Source: Comamonadaceae bacterium CD01 (GTDB taxonomy: Bacteria > Pseudomonadota > Gammaproteobacteria > Burkholderiales > Burkholderiaceae_C). From it: a stretch of 64,000 bases of DNA. Numbering within the stretch: position 1 is the first letter of the stretch; each line of letters starts with the position of its first letter. Of this stretch, positions 20,656 to 27,734 are shown piece by piece. The notes beneath the pieces are model-generated. The model was not told the DNA's origin, made no database searches, and was given only the letters and a program-made list of their open reading frames with translations. The position numbers and the translations under genes are program-made. The stretch is taken from the NCBI GenBank assembly GCA_002894305.1, contig PGEI01000001.1, positions 1 to 64,000 on the forward strand. The letters run 5' to 3'.

Positions 20656-21606
20656 ATGAAGCACTACCTGCAGTTCTCTGATTTTTCCGCCGACGAATAC
20701 GCCTACCTGTTCCAGCGCGCGGCGGTGATCAAGGCCAAGTTCAAGGGCTACGAGAAATACCACCCGCTGGCCGACCGCACGCTGGCCATGATCTTCGAGA
20801 AGGCCAGCACGCGCACGCGCGTGTCCTTCGAGGCCGGCATGTACCAGCTGGGCGGCTCAGTCGTCCACCTGACCACCGGCGACAGCCAGCTGGGCCGCGC
20901 CGAGCCGATCGAGGACAGCGCGCGCGTCATCAGCCGCATGACCGACCTGGTGATGATCCGCACCTTCGGCCAGGACAAGATCGAGCGCTTTGCCGAGTTC
21001 TCGCGCGTGCCGGTCATCAACGGCCTGACCAACGAGTTCCACCCCTGCCAGATCATGGCCGACCTGTTCACCTTCATAGAGCACCGCGGCTCACGCGGCG
21101 ACGCAGGCGACGCACTCTCATGCCTTCAGGGCAAGGTGGTCGCCTGGGTGGGCGACGGCAACAACATGGCCAACACCTGGCTGCAGGCCGCCGACCTGCT
21201 GGGCTTCACTGTGCACGTCAGCACCCCCGGCGGCTACGAGGTCGACGAGAAGCTGGCCTTTGGCGGCAAGCCCCACCGCGCCGGCTGCTACAAGGTCTTC
21301 GCCAACCCGATGGACGCCTGCCGCGGCGCCGACCTGGTCACCACCGACGTGTGGACCAGCATGGGCTACGAGGCCGAGAACGAGGCCCGCCGCAAGGCCT
21401 TCGCCGACTGGTGCGTGGACGCCGAGATGATGTCCGCTGCCCAGCCCGACGCCCTGTTCATGCACTGCCTGCCCGCCCACCGCGGCGAGGAAGTCATGGC
21501 CGACGTCATCGACGGCCCCCAATCCGTAGTCTGGGACGAGGCAGAAAACAGAATGCACGTGCAAAAGGCACTCATGGAGTACCTTTTGCTCGGCCGGCTG
21601 GCGTAG
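20656..21606 (+). CDS. argF: Ornithine carbamoyltransferase
   Basis: The 316-residue enzyme condenses ornithine and carbamoyl phosphate to citrulline. It shows the carbamoyl-phosphate site STRTR (51-55), FHPCQIMADL near residue 130, the ornithine-side TDVWTSMGYE, and the catalytic HCLPAHRGEEV loop. Length matches the anabolic OTCase family. The gene lacks a clear Shine-Dalgarno sequence and probably depends on translation arriving from argD. Its last 45 bases are repeated at 21709-21753, apparently a duplicated 3' end. Confidence 0.97.
   Translation: MKHYLQFSDFSADEYAYLFQRAAVIKAKFKGYEKYHPLADRTLAMIFEKASTRTRVSFEAGMYQLGGSVVHLTTGDSQLGRAEPIEDSARVISRMTDLVMIRTFGQDKIERFAEFSRVPVINGLTNEFHPCQIMADLFTFIEHRGSRGDAGDALSCLQGKVVAWVGDGNNMANTWLQAADLLGFTVHVSTPGGYEVDEKLAFGGKPHRAGCYKVFANPMDACRGADLVTTDVWTSMGYEAENEARRKAFADWCVDAEMMSAAQPDALFMHCLPAHRGEEVMADVIDGPQSVVWDEAENRMHVQKALMEYLLLGRLA
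21553..21597 (+). repeat. Direct repeat copy 1, within the 3' end of argF
   Basis: This 45-base segment encodes the last part of ArgF (MHVQKALMEYLLLGR). It recurs at 21709-21753 with a single A/G difference, giving a repeat period of 156 bases. The first copy continues into CTGGCGTAG (L-A-stop), the working end of argF. Confidence 0.9.
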
Positions 21607-21639
21607 CCAGGCGGCTGTGCGCCAGCGCAGGCAGACTGT

Positions 21640-21698
21640 TTCGGCGCAGGCTCATGTGCGCGCAGCGCACGTGAAGCGGCCGCAGGCCGCGCGCCGAA
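21640..21698. repeat. Compact palindromic element with a three-way-junction fold
   Basis: An outer 8-base stem (TTCGGCGC at 21640-21647 with GCGCCGAA at 21691-21698) encloses two tandem hairpins, GTGCGC-GCA-GCGCAC (21656-21670) and GCGGCC-GCA-GGCCGC (21676-21690). Both have the same GCA loop. The shape resembles a REP/BIME-type mobile palindrome. It lies between the two copies of the argF tail, which suggests that its arrival and the duplication are one event. Confidence 0.6.
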
Positions 21699-21708
21699 GC
21701 CACAACGG

Positions 21709-21753
21709 ATGCACGTGCAGAAGGCACTCATGGAGTACCTTTTGCTCGGCCGG
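21709..21753 (+). repeat. Direct repeat copy 2, remnant of an argF 3' end
   Basis: This second copy of the argF tail matches copy 1 (21553-21597) at 44 of 45 bases and continues into ATTGCCTGA (I-A-stop), a plausible alternative OTCase C terminus. It has no start of its own and is presumably the ancestral gene end displaced by the inserted 156-base unit. Confidence 0.85.
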
Positions 21754-21796
21754 ATTGCCTGACAAGGCAAGCTGCCAGCGCGATCAACACCGGCAC

Positions 21797-22339
21797 TCAC
21801 CCCGCCGGCTGCAGCGGATAGCTGACCTGTCCGCCCTCGCCCACCACCGCCCCGGCGCTCAGCCGCGCCGGCTCGACCTTGCCCAGACCCATGATGTGCA
21901 GCACCTGGCAGCCATGCGCCAGCAGGTGGTCGGTCACGATGCGCCGGTGGCAGCGCCACCACAGCACCTCGGCGCACATGAGCGCACAGCGCTTTTGCTC
22001 TCCCAGCGCCAGAAGTTCCTGCAGGCCCTGGGCAAACGCGGGCGTGCAGGCGTAGTCGGCATAGCGGTGAAAGCTGGCGTTGCTCCACCAGCCGTTGGCG
22101 CGCGCATCCACGCCCGGCGTGCGCCCGCGCAGACCGCCCAGCGCCGCCATGTGGCAGTAGTCGATTCCCTGTGCGCGCAGCGCCGGCGCCAGAGCGTCGG
22201 CGTCGAACTGGGGCTGGGCGCGCGACCCTGTCATCTTGCGGATGTCGACCAGGCAGCCAATCTGCACCTGCCGCAGCAGCGCAGCGAACTCCTCCAGGCT
22301 GTGGTTGGAGTGGCCGATGGTGTAGAAGATCGGCGCCAT
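21797..22339 (-). CDS. DUF488 family protein
   Basis: This 180-residue protein of the DUF488 family begins FYTIGHSNHSLEEFAALL, a strongly conserved family start, followed by CLVDIRKMTGSR, a GLRGR loop and the C-terminal CAEVLWWRCHRRIVTDHL, which contains the CxE-x-CHR cysteine/histidine motif of the family. The biochemical role is unknown. The ATG at 22339 is chosen because it overlaps the stop of the upstream DUF2945 gene by one base (TGATG) and starts at the family motif. The open frame extends to 22633 but overlaps that gene. Confidence 0.85.
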   Translation of the reverse strand: MAPIFYTIGHSNHSLEEFAALLRQVQIGCLVDIRKMTGSRAQPQFDADALAPALRAQGIDYCHMAALGGLRGRTPGVDARANGWWSNASFHRYADYACTPAFAQGLQELLALGEQKRCALMCAEVLWWRCHRRIVTDHLLAHGCQVLHIMGLGKVEPARLSAGAVVGEGGQVSYPLQPAG

Positions 22340-22548
22340 CACAGGCGCTCGAGCACCGCGCCGCGATGGGCGGCGATGTGATCGGTCTTGTCGCTGCGGA
22401 TTTCGTACTGCGGGTTGTCGGGCGTGGCCCGGTGACGGTGGCCCTTGTAGTCGAAGTCCTGCGTGTGCACCGCAATGATGTGACCACTCACATGGCCCGC
22501 CTCGCTGTTCCATCGCACATGGTCGCCAACCTGAAATAATCGGGTCAT
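22339..22548 (-). CDS. DUF2945 (HVA1/TUDOR-like) small protein
   Basis: This 69-residue protein matches the DUF2945 or hypervirulence-associated TUDOR-like family. The evidence is an N-terminal FQVGDHVRWNSEAGHVSGHI, then a charged YKGHRHRATPDNPQYEIRSDKTDHIAAHRG segment typical of the family. The fold is a small SH3-like barrel; the function is unknown. It is translationally coupled to the DUF488 gene by a one-base overlap. The two are probably co-transcribed. Confidence 0.82.
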   Translation of the reverse strand: MTRLFQVGDHVRWNSEAGHVSGHIIAVHTQDFDYKGHRHRATPDNPQYEIRSDKTDHIAAHRGAVLERL

Positions 22549-22751
22549 CGGTATATCTCCATCCGATCTTGTCGCATCCGAAATGAACGCCTATCTGCAC
22601 GCCATGGTGCGCCCGCCGCACCGCTTCACGCAATAGACCGCCCTGTTTGGTGGTAGGTGCATCCCGCGCGGACGCATCGCCAGCGTTTCACCCCCCGCCC
22701 GCCTCCTGGCCTGCGACGCCAGCGACTGCCGGGCCATTTTCAGATCCGATC

Positions 22752-23099
22752 ATGTCACTGGACGATCACCCCTGCCTGCACTGCGGAGCCTGTTGCCACG
22801 AGTACCGCGTGGAATTTTCGGTCTATGAACTGCAATCGATGGGCGGGCTGGTGCCCGACGCGCTGGCGCACGAAGTGAACGGCAACCGCTGGCGCATGAA
22901 CGGCACGGCGCGCCGCCCGGTGCGCTGCGACGCGCTGACCGGCTGCCTGGGCGAGACCTCGGTGTGCGGTATTTACGAGCAGCGCCCCAGCGCCTGCCGC
23001 AGCTTCGAGATGGGCAGCGAGCGCTGCAACGAGGCCCGCGCGCGCCACGGCCTGGCGCCGCTGCCCACGCCCTGGCCCGATCTGCCGCAGGCGGCCTGA
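22752..23099 (+). CDS. YkgJ family cysteine-cluster protein (copy 1)
   Basis: The 115-residue protein has the CxxCGxCC-type metal cluster at its N terminus (CLHCGACC, residues 9-16) and further cysteines at CDALTGCLG, SVCGIYEQRPSAC and RC. This pattern of about eight cysteines is thought to bind zinc or an iron-sulfur cluster. The function is unknown. The ATG at 22752 sits just before the cysteine motif; the longer frame to 22647 has an unrelated lead. It is followed 3 bases later by a paralog with the same motif order. Confidence 0.82.
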   Translation: MSLDDHPCLHCGACCHEYRVEFSVYELQSMGGLVPDALAHEVNGNRWRMNGTARRPVRCDALTGCLGETSVCGIYEQRPSACRSFEMGSERCNEARARHGLAPLPTPWPDLPQAA

Positions 23100-23102
23100 C
23101 AC

Positions 23103-23429
23103 ATGAATGCGCCCGACCACCCCTGCCTGCACTGCGGCGCCTGCTGCGCCAGCCTGCGCGTGGATTTTTCGGTGATGGAGACCGAGGCCGAGGGCGGCAG
23201 CGTGCCGGACGGACTGGCTGTTCCCGTCACGCCGACCATGGTGCGCATGCGCGGCACCGACCACAGCCCGCCGCGCTGCGCGGCGCTCGTGGGCAAAGTC
23301 GGCGAGCAGGCCAGCTGCGGCATCTACGAATGGCGCCCCGGACCCTGCCGCGAGTTCGAGCCCGGCTCCGACGCCTGCCGGCGTGCCCGCGCGCGCCATG
23401 GGCTGGCGCCACTGGCCGAGCCGTTCTGA
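23103..23429 (+). CDS. YkgJ family cysteine-cluster protein (copy 2)
   Basis: This 108-residue protein is paralogous to the gene just upstream. It shares the N-terminal CLHCGACC cluster, the central RCAALVGKVGE, the SCGIYEWRPGPCREFE motif, and the C-terminal RARHGLAPL. The 3-base spacing and matching architecture point to a tandem duplication followed by divergence. Metal binding through the cysteines is inferred, and the biological role is unknown. It converges on the deaminase gene. Confidence 0.82.
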   Translation: MNAPDHPCLHCGACCASLRVDFSVMETEAEGGSVPDGLAVPVTPTMVRMRGTDHSPPRCAALVGKVGEQASCGIYEWRPGPCREFEPGSDACRRARARHGLAPLAEPF

Positions 23430-23454
23430 CCCGGCGCGACGGCAGCGCGCAGGC

Positions 23455-24507
23455 TCACCCGCCGTCCGCGACGCGCTCCACACAGGCCTGCAGCTGCTGC
23501 TGCCAGGCGCGCTTGTCGGCCTCGGGTGCAAAGCTGGCGGCAAAACTGTTGTGCGCCAGCTGCCAGGCATCGCGTGCATCCAGCTGCGGCAGCGCGGCAA
23601 AGGTCTGGGTGAAGTTGTCGTTGATGTAGCCGCCGAAGTAGGCCGGATCATCGCTGTTGATCGTGGCGGCCAGCCCGGCCTGCAGCAGCTGCGGCAGGCT
23701 ATGCCTGGCCAGGTCGGGGAACACGCGCAGCTTGACGTTGGACAGCGGACACACCGTGAGCGGAATGCGCTCGCGGGCCAGGCGCTGCATCAGCAGCGCG
23801 TCCTGTACCGCGCGCACGCCATGGTCGATGCGCTCGGCGCCGAGCACGTCCAGCGCCGCCCAGACATAGGCCGGCGGCCCCTCCTCGCCCGCATGGGCGA
23901 CGACATGCAGGCCCAGCTCGCGGCAGCGGGCGAACACGCGGGCGAACTTCTCCGGCGGGTGGCCCAGCTCGCTGCTGTCCAGCCCCACGCCGATGAACTC
24001 GCCCAGGAACGGCAGTGCCTGCTCCAGCGTCTCGAACGCCTCCTCCTCGCTCAAGTGGCGCAAAAAGGACAGGATCAGCGCTGCGCTGATGCCCCACTGG
24101 GCGTGCGCATCCACGCAGGCGCGGCGCAGGCCACGCACCACCGTCTCCATCGCCACGCCGCGCGCGGTGTGCGTCTGCGGGTCGAAGAAGATCTCGGCGC
24201 GCACCACATTGTCGCGCGCCGCGCGCTGCAGATAGGCCAGCGCCATGTCGTAGAAATCCTGCTCGTGCAGCAGCACGCTGGCGCCGGCGTAGTAGATGTC
24301 CAGAAAACTCTGCAAGTCGGTGAACGCATAGGCGCTGCGCAGCGCCTCGATGCTGTCGTAGGGCAGGTGCACGCCGTTGCGTTGCGCCAGCGCAAAAATC
24401 ATCTCGGGCTCAAGCGAACCTTCGATGTGGATGTGCAGCTCGGCCTTCGGGATGGCGGCCAGCAGCGCGGGCAGGTGGTCGGAGGCGATCGTTGGGAAGG
24501 TGGTCAT
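23455..24507 (-). CDS. add: Adenosine/adenine deaminase family protein (probably adenine deaminase)
   Basis: This 350-residue zinc hydrolase of the adenosine deaminase superfamily shows the metal motif HIHIEGS (H25 and H27), a metal-site HAGEEGP near residue 200, RIDHG, and the C-terminal [11 protein letters not shown]. The segment [20 protein letters not shown] and [12 protein letters not shown] resemble the bacterial adenine deaminase subgroup (Pseudomonas PA0148 type) more than true adenosine deaminases. This is recognition from memory, not a search. A GGGAGA ribosome site favours the ATG at 24507 over 24558. Downstream of the BMP-type ABC transporter on the same strand, consistent with purine salvage. 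Confidence 0.85.
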   Translation of the reverse strand: MTTFPTIASDHLPALLAAIPKAELHIHIEGSLEPEMIFALAQRNGVHLPYDSIEALRSAYAFTDLQSFLDIYYAGASVLLHEQDFYDMALAYLQRAARDNVVRAEIFFDPQTHTARGVAMETVVRGLRRACVDAHAQWGISAALILSFLRHLSEEEAFETLEQALPFLGEFIGVGLDSSELGHPPEKFARVFARCRELGLHVVAHAGEEGPPAYVWAALDVLGAERIDHGVRAVQDALLMQRLARERIPLTVCPLSNVKLRVFPDLARHSLPQLLQAGLAATINSDDPAYFGGYINDNFTQTFAALPQLDARDAWQLAHNSFAASFAPEADKRAWQQQLQACVERVADGG

Positions 24508-24562
24508 CGGTGCTTGTCTCCCTGTTGTCGTGGGCATACGACTGTGCATGCCGCTCAAACAC

Positions 24563-24587
24563 CAAGGGCTGCCCGCGGCAGCCCTTG
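24563..24587 (-). terminator. Hairpin terminator after the BMP transporter operon
   Basis: A perfect 11-base stem (CAAGGGCTGCC / GGCAGCCCTTG) with a three-base loop lies 26 bases past the stop of the BMP-binding protein gene. The T tract on the minus strand is weak, so some read-through into the deaminase gene is possible. Confidence 0.6.
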
Positions 24588-24612
24588 TGTGCGGTTGCGT
24601 CAGTGCGCAAGC

Positions 24613-25707
24613 TTACTTGCCCGGCACCTTGCCTTCCACGCCCTCGACGTAGAACTGGATGGCCTTGAGGAAGTCGTCATCGGCCACCTTGCCGCCGGTC
24701 AGCACTTCCTTGCCCTGGTTGTCCTTGACAGGGCCGGTCCAGATCGAGAACGAGCCGTCCTTCAGGCCGGCCTTGGCTTTTTCGACGCGCGCACGCGCGT
24801 CGGCGGGCACGCTGTCGGGGACGTCGATCAGGTCGATCGCGCCCTCCTTGACGCCCCACCACTGGTTGGGGCCGACCTTCCAGCCGCCATCGAGCGCCTG
24901 GCCGACGGCGTGGGTGTAGTACGGCGCCCAGTCGATGATGGACGAGCCCAGGTGCGCCTTGGGTCCGTAGCTGGCCATCGGTGAGTTCCAGCCGAAAGCG
25001 TGCTTGCCCATCGACTCTGCGGTCTTGAGCACGGCCGACGAGTCGGTGTTCTGGAACAGCACGTCGGCGCCGGCGTTGATCAGCGTCGTGGCCGCCTCGA
25101 CCTCCTTGGGCGGGTTGTGCCACTCGTTGAGCCAGACCACCTGCAGCGTGGCCTTGGGGTTCACCGCGCGCGCACCCAGCGCAAAGCTGTTGAGGTTGCG
25201 CAACACCTCGGGGATCGGCACCGTGGCGACGTGGCCGAGCTTGCCGGTCTTGCTGACGCTGCCTGCAATCAGGCCGGCCAGGTAGGCGCCCTCGTAGTTG
25301 CGCGCCTCGTAGGTGCGCAGATTCTTGGCCGTCTTGTAGCCGGTGCAGTGCTCGAACATGACCTTGGGGTTGTCCTTGGCTACCTTGAGCATCGGGTTCA
25401 TGAAGCCAAAGCTGGTGCCGAAGATCAGCCCGCAGCCCTGCTTGACCAGGTCGCGCGCGACGCGCTCGGCGTCCGGGCCCTCGGGCACGTTCTCGACGAA
25501 CACGGTCTGCACGCGGTCGCCGAACATCTTCTCCACCGCCTTGCGCCCGTTGTCGTGGGCAAACGTCCAGCCGCCGTCGCCCACCGGGCCCACGTAGATC
25601 CAGCCGACTTTCAAGGGCTTGCCACCCGCGGCGTAGCTGGGCAGCGCAAGCCCGGCCGCAGAGGCGGCGGCCAGTTGCAGCATCTGGCGCTTGTTCAGGT
25701 CGATCAT
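24613..25707 (-). CDS. BMP family ABC transporter substrate-binding protein
   Basis: The 364-residue periplasmic protein of the BMP/PnrA family binds purine nucleosides or related purines. It has an N-terminal signal (cleavage near SYAAG, about residue 27) without a lipobox cysteine, then the family motif VGWIYVGPVGDGGWTFAHDNGR and RNYEGAYLAGLIAG. The start at 25707 is set by the family N terminus and an AGAGA ribosome site. It is followed by the deaminase gene and preceded by two permeases and an ATPase, so the set is probably a purine importer. The ligand is inferred from context. Confidence 0.88.
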   Translation of the reverse strand: MIDLNKRQMLQLAAASAAGLALPSYAAGGKPLKVGWIYVGPVGDGGWTFAHDNGRKAVEKMFGDRVQTVFVENVPEGPDAERVARDLVKQGCGLIFGTSFGFMNPMLKVAKDNPKVMFEHCTGYKTAKNLRTYEARNYEGAYLAGLIAGSVSKTGKLGHVATVPIPEVLRNLNSFALGARAVNPKATLQVVWLNEWHNPPKEVEAATTLINAGADVLFQNTDSSAVLKTAESMGKHAFGWNSPMASYGPKAHLGSSIIDWAPYYTHAVGQALDGGWKVGPNQWWGVKEGAIDLIDVPDSVPADARARVEKAKAGLKDGSFSIWTGPVKDNQGKEVLTGGKVADDDFLKAIQFYVEGVEGKVPGK

Positions 25708-25760
25708 TGGTGTCTCTCCATGGGAAGGGGTCGGGAAATTCCGTTGCGGCCCGCAGGCCG

Positions 25761-26681
25761 TCAACTGTTGGGGGTGAAGGGTTTGCCAAGCGACGCCGGC
25801 ATGTTGGTGCGAATCCACGCCGCGTTGCGCGAGATCAGCGCCAGCACGACGATGGTGGCCAGGTACGGCGTCATCGCCAGGAACTGCGGCGCAATCGCCG
25901 TGCCCTGGCTCTGCGAGTAGAACTGCAGCATGGTCACGCCGCCGAACAGGTAGGCGCCCAGCAGCACGCGCGCCGGCCTCCATGTGCCGAACACCACCAG
26001 CGCCAGCGCGATCCAGCCCTTGCCGGCCACCATGCCCTCGGTCCACAACGGGGTGTAGACCAGCGTCAGATAGGCGCCGGCCAGGCCCGCCATCGCACCA
26101 CCGAAGACCACCGCCGCCAGGCGGATCCAGCGCACCGGATAGCCCAGCGCATGCGCCGACTGCGGACTCTCGCCCACCGAGCGCAGCACCAGGCCGGCGC
26201 GCGTGCGGTACAGCCACCACACCAGCGCCGCGGCCAGCAGCATCGTCAGATAAACCATCGGATGCAGGCGAGCCAGCGCGGGGCCGAGCAGCGGAACGTC
26301 GCCCAGCCCCAGCCAGCTGAAACTGGGCCGCGCGCTCAGCGTGGCCTGCACGTAATCGATGCCGACAAAGGCCGACAGCCCGCTGCCGAACAGCATCAGC
26401 GCCAGGCCGGTGGCGTACTGGTTGGTGCCCAGCCAGATCACCAGCCAGCCGAACACCGCCGCCAGCGCCGCACCCGCGACGGCGCCGCCCACAAAGCCCA
26501 GCAGGTCGCTGCCGCTGTGCACGCCGACGGCGAACGCGGCGATCGCCGCGCACAGCATCATGCCCTCGACGCCCAGGTTGAGCACGCCGGCCTTCTCGGC
26601 AACCAGTTCACCCAGCGCCGCCAGCGCCAGCACGGTGCCGGCGTTCAGGGTGGATGCAAACAGCAGTGCGTAGACGTCCAT
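25761..26681 (-). CDS. Nucleoside/simple-sugar type ABC transporter permease (second permease)
   Basis: This 306-residue inner-membrane permease matches the branched-chain/ribose/nucleoside permease family (YufQ/NupQ type). It has multiple hydrophobic helices, the conserved ELVAEKAGVLNLGVEGMML near residue 30, and GTNQYATGLALMLFGSG. It pairs with the first permease, which is interrupted by an amber codon, and with the double ABC ATPase upstream. The gene starts directly after the first permease ends, with no gap. This copy is intact. Confidence 0.88.
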   Translation of the reverse strand: MDVYALLFASTLNAGTVLALAALGELVAEKAGVLNLGVEGMMLCAAIAAFAVGVHSGSDLLGFVGGAVAGAALAAVFGWLVIWLGTNQYATGLALMLFGSGLSAFVGIDYVQATLSARPSFSWLGLGDVPLLGPALARLHPMVYLTMLLAAALVWWLYRTRAGLVLRSVGESPQSAHALGYPVRWIRLAAVVFGGAMAGLAGAYLTLVYTPLWTEGMVAGKGWIALALVVFGTWRPARVLLGAYLFGGVTMLQFYSQSQGTAIAPQFLAMTPYLATIVVLALISRNAAWIRTNMPASLGKPFTPNS

Positions 26682-27734
26682 TCAGCTCTTGCGCAGTCGG
26701 TGGTGGATCAGGATGTCGCAGGCCAGCAGCGCGAACAGCAGCAGGCCCTGGAACACGTCGGTAAGCGACTTGGGCAGGCCCAGGCGCGACTGCGCCAGCT
26801 CCCCGCCGATGTAGAACATGCTCATCAGGATGGACGCCAGCACGATGCCCAGCGGGTGCAGCCGCCCGACGAAGGCGACGATGATGGCGGCAAAGCCGTA
26901 GCCGGCCGGAATGTGGGGCGTGAGCTGCTCGATCGGCCCGGCCACCTCCAGTGCGCCGGCCAGCCCGGCCGCGCCACCCGAGACCAGCAGCACCGTCCAC
27001 AGCGCACGGCGCGACGAAAACCCCGCGTAGCGCGCCGCCGCCGGCGCCAGCCCCCCCACTTGCAGCGCAAAGCCGCTGCGCGTGCGGTACATGTACAGCC
27101 ACATCACGAATGCGCCAACCAGCGCCAGCACCACGCCCAAATTCATGCGCGCGCCCTCGATCAGGCGCGGCACCAGCACGCCTGGCTCGAAATTCTTGGT
27201 CTGCGGAAAGTTGTAGCCCATCGGATCCTTCCACGGCCCGAAGACGAAGTAATACAGCACCTGGATGGCCACGTAGACCAGCATCAGGCTGACCAGGATC
27301 TCGTTGGCGTTGAAGCGGTCGCGCAAAAAGGCGACGATGGCCGCCCACGCCATGCCGCCGGCCATGCCCGCCAGCAGCACCGCGCCCATGATCCAGCGCC
27401 CGGTATCTTCATCGGCCTGCAGCGCCACCCAGGTGGCGGCCACGGCGCCGATCACGTACTACCCCTCGGCGCCGATGTTCCAGACGTTGGAGCGAAAGCC
27501 CATCGCCAGCCCCAGGCCGATGAGCAGCAGCGGCGTGGCCTTCATGCTCAGCTCGCCCCAGGCCTCGGCCGAGTTGATCGGCTCCCAGAAGAACACGCGC
27601 AGCCCCTGCAGCGGATCCTTGCCCAGCGCCACGAACAGCACGCTGCCCAGCAGCATGGTGATGGCCAGCGCCAGCAGCGGCGAACCGACGGACCAGGCGC
27701 GCGAGGGCTGCGCCCGCAGCTCAAGACGCGGCAT
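26682..27734 (-). pseudogene. ABC transporter permease (first permease) interrupted by an in-frame amber codon
   Basis: The frame from 27734 to 26682 encodes a 350-codon permease of the same family as its neighbour, but a TAG at 27459-27461 splits it after the motif VWNIGAEG. Reading continues in the same frame as YVIGAVAATWV with no shift. Homologues usually have GAEGQY at this point, so one CAG to TAG change (Gln to amber) explains the break. Upstream there are two helices, downstream about seven. With no downstream start likely to restore a full protein, I call it a pseudogene. A base-call error or natural suppression are alternatives. Confidence 0.8.

Noticed and set aside
21640-21698. 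Integron attC site
   Set aside because: The element has paired stems but lacks the RYYYAAC/GTTRRRY core sites and no integrase gene is nearby.
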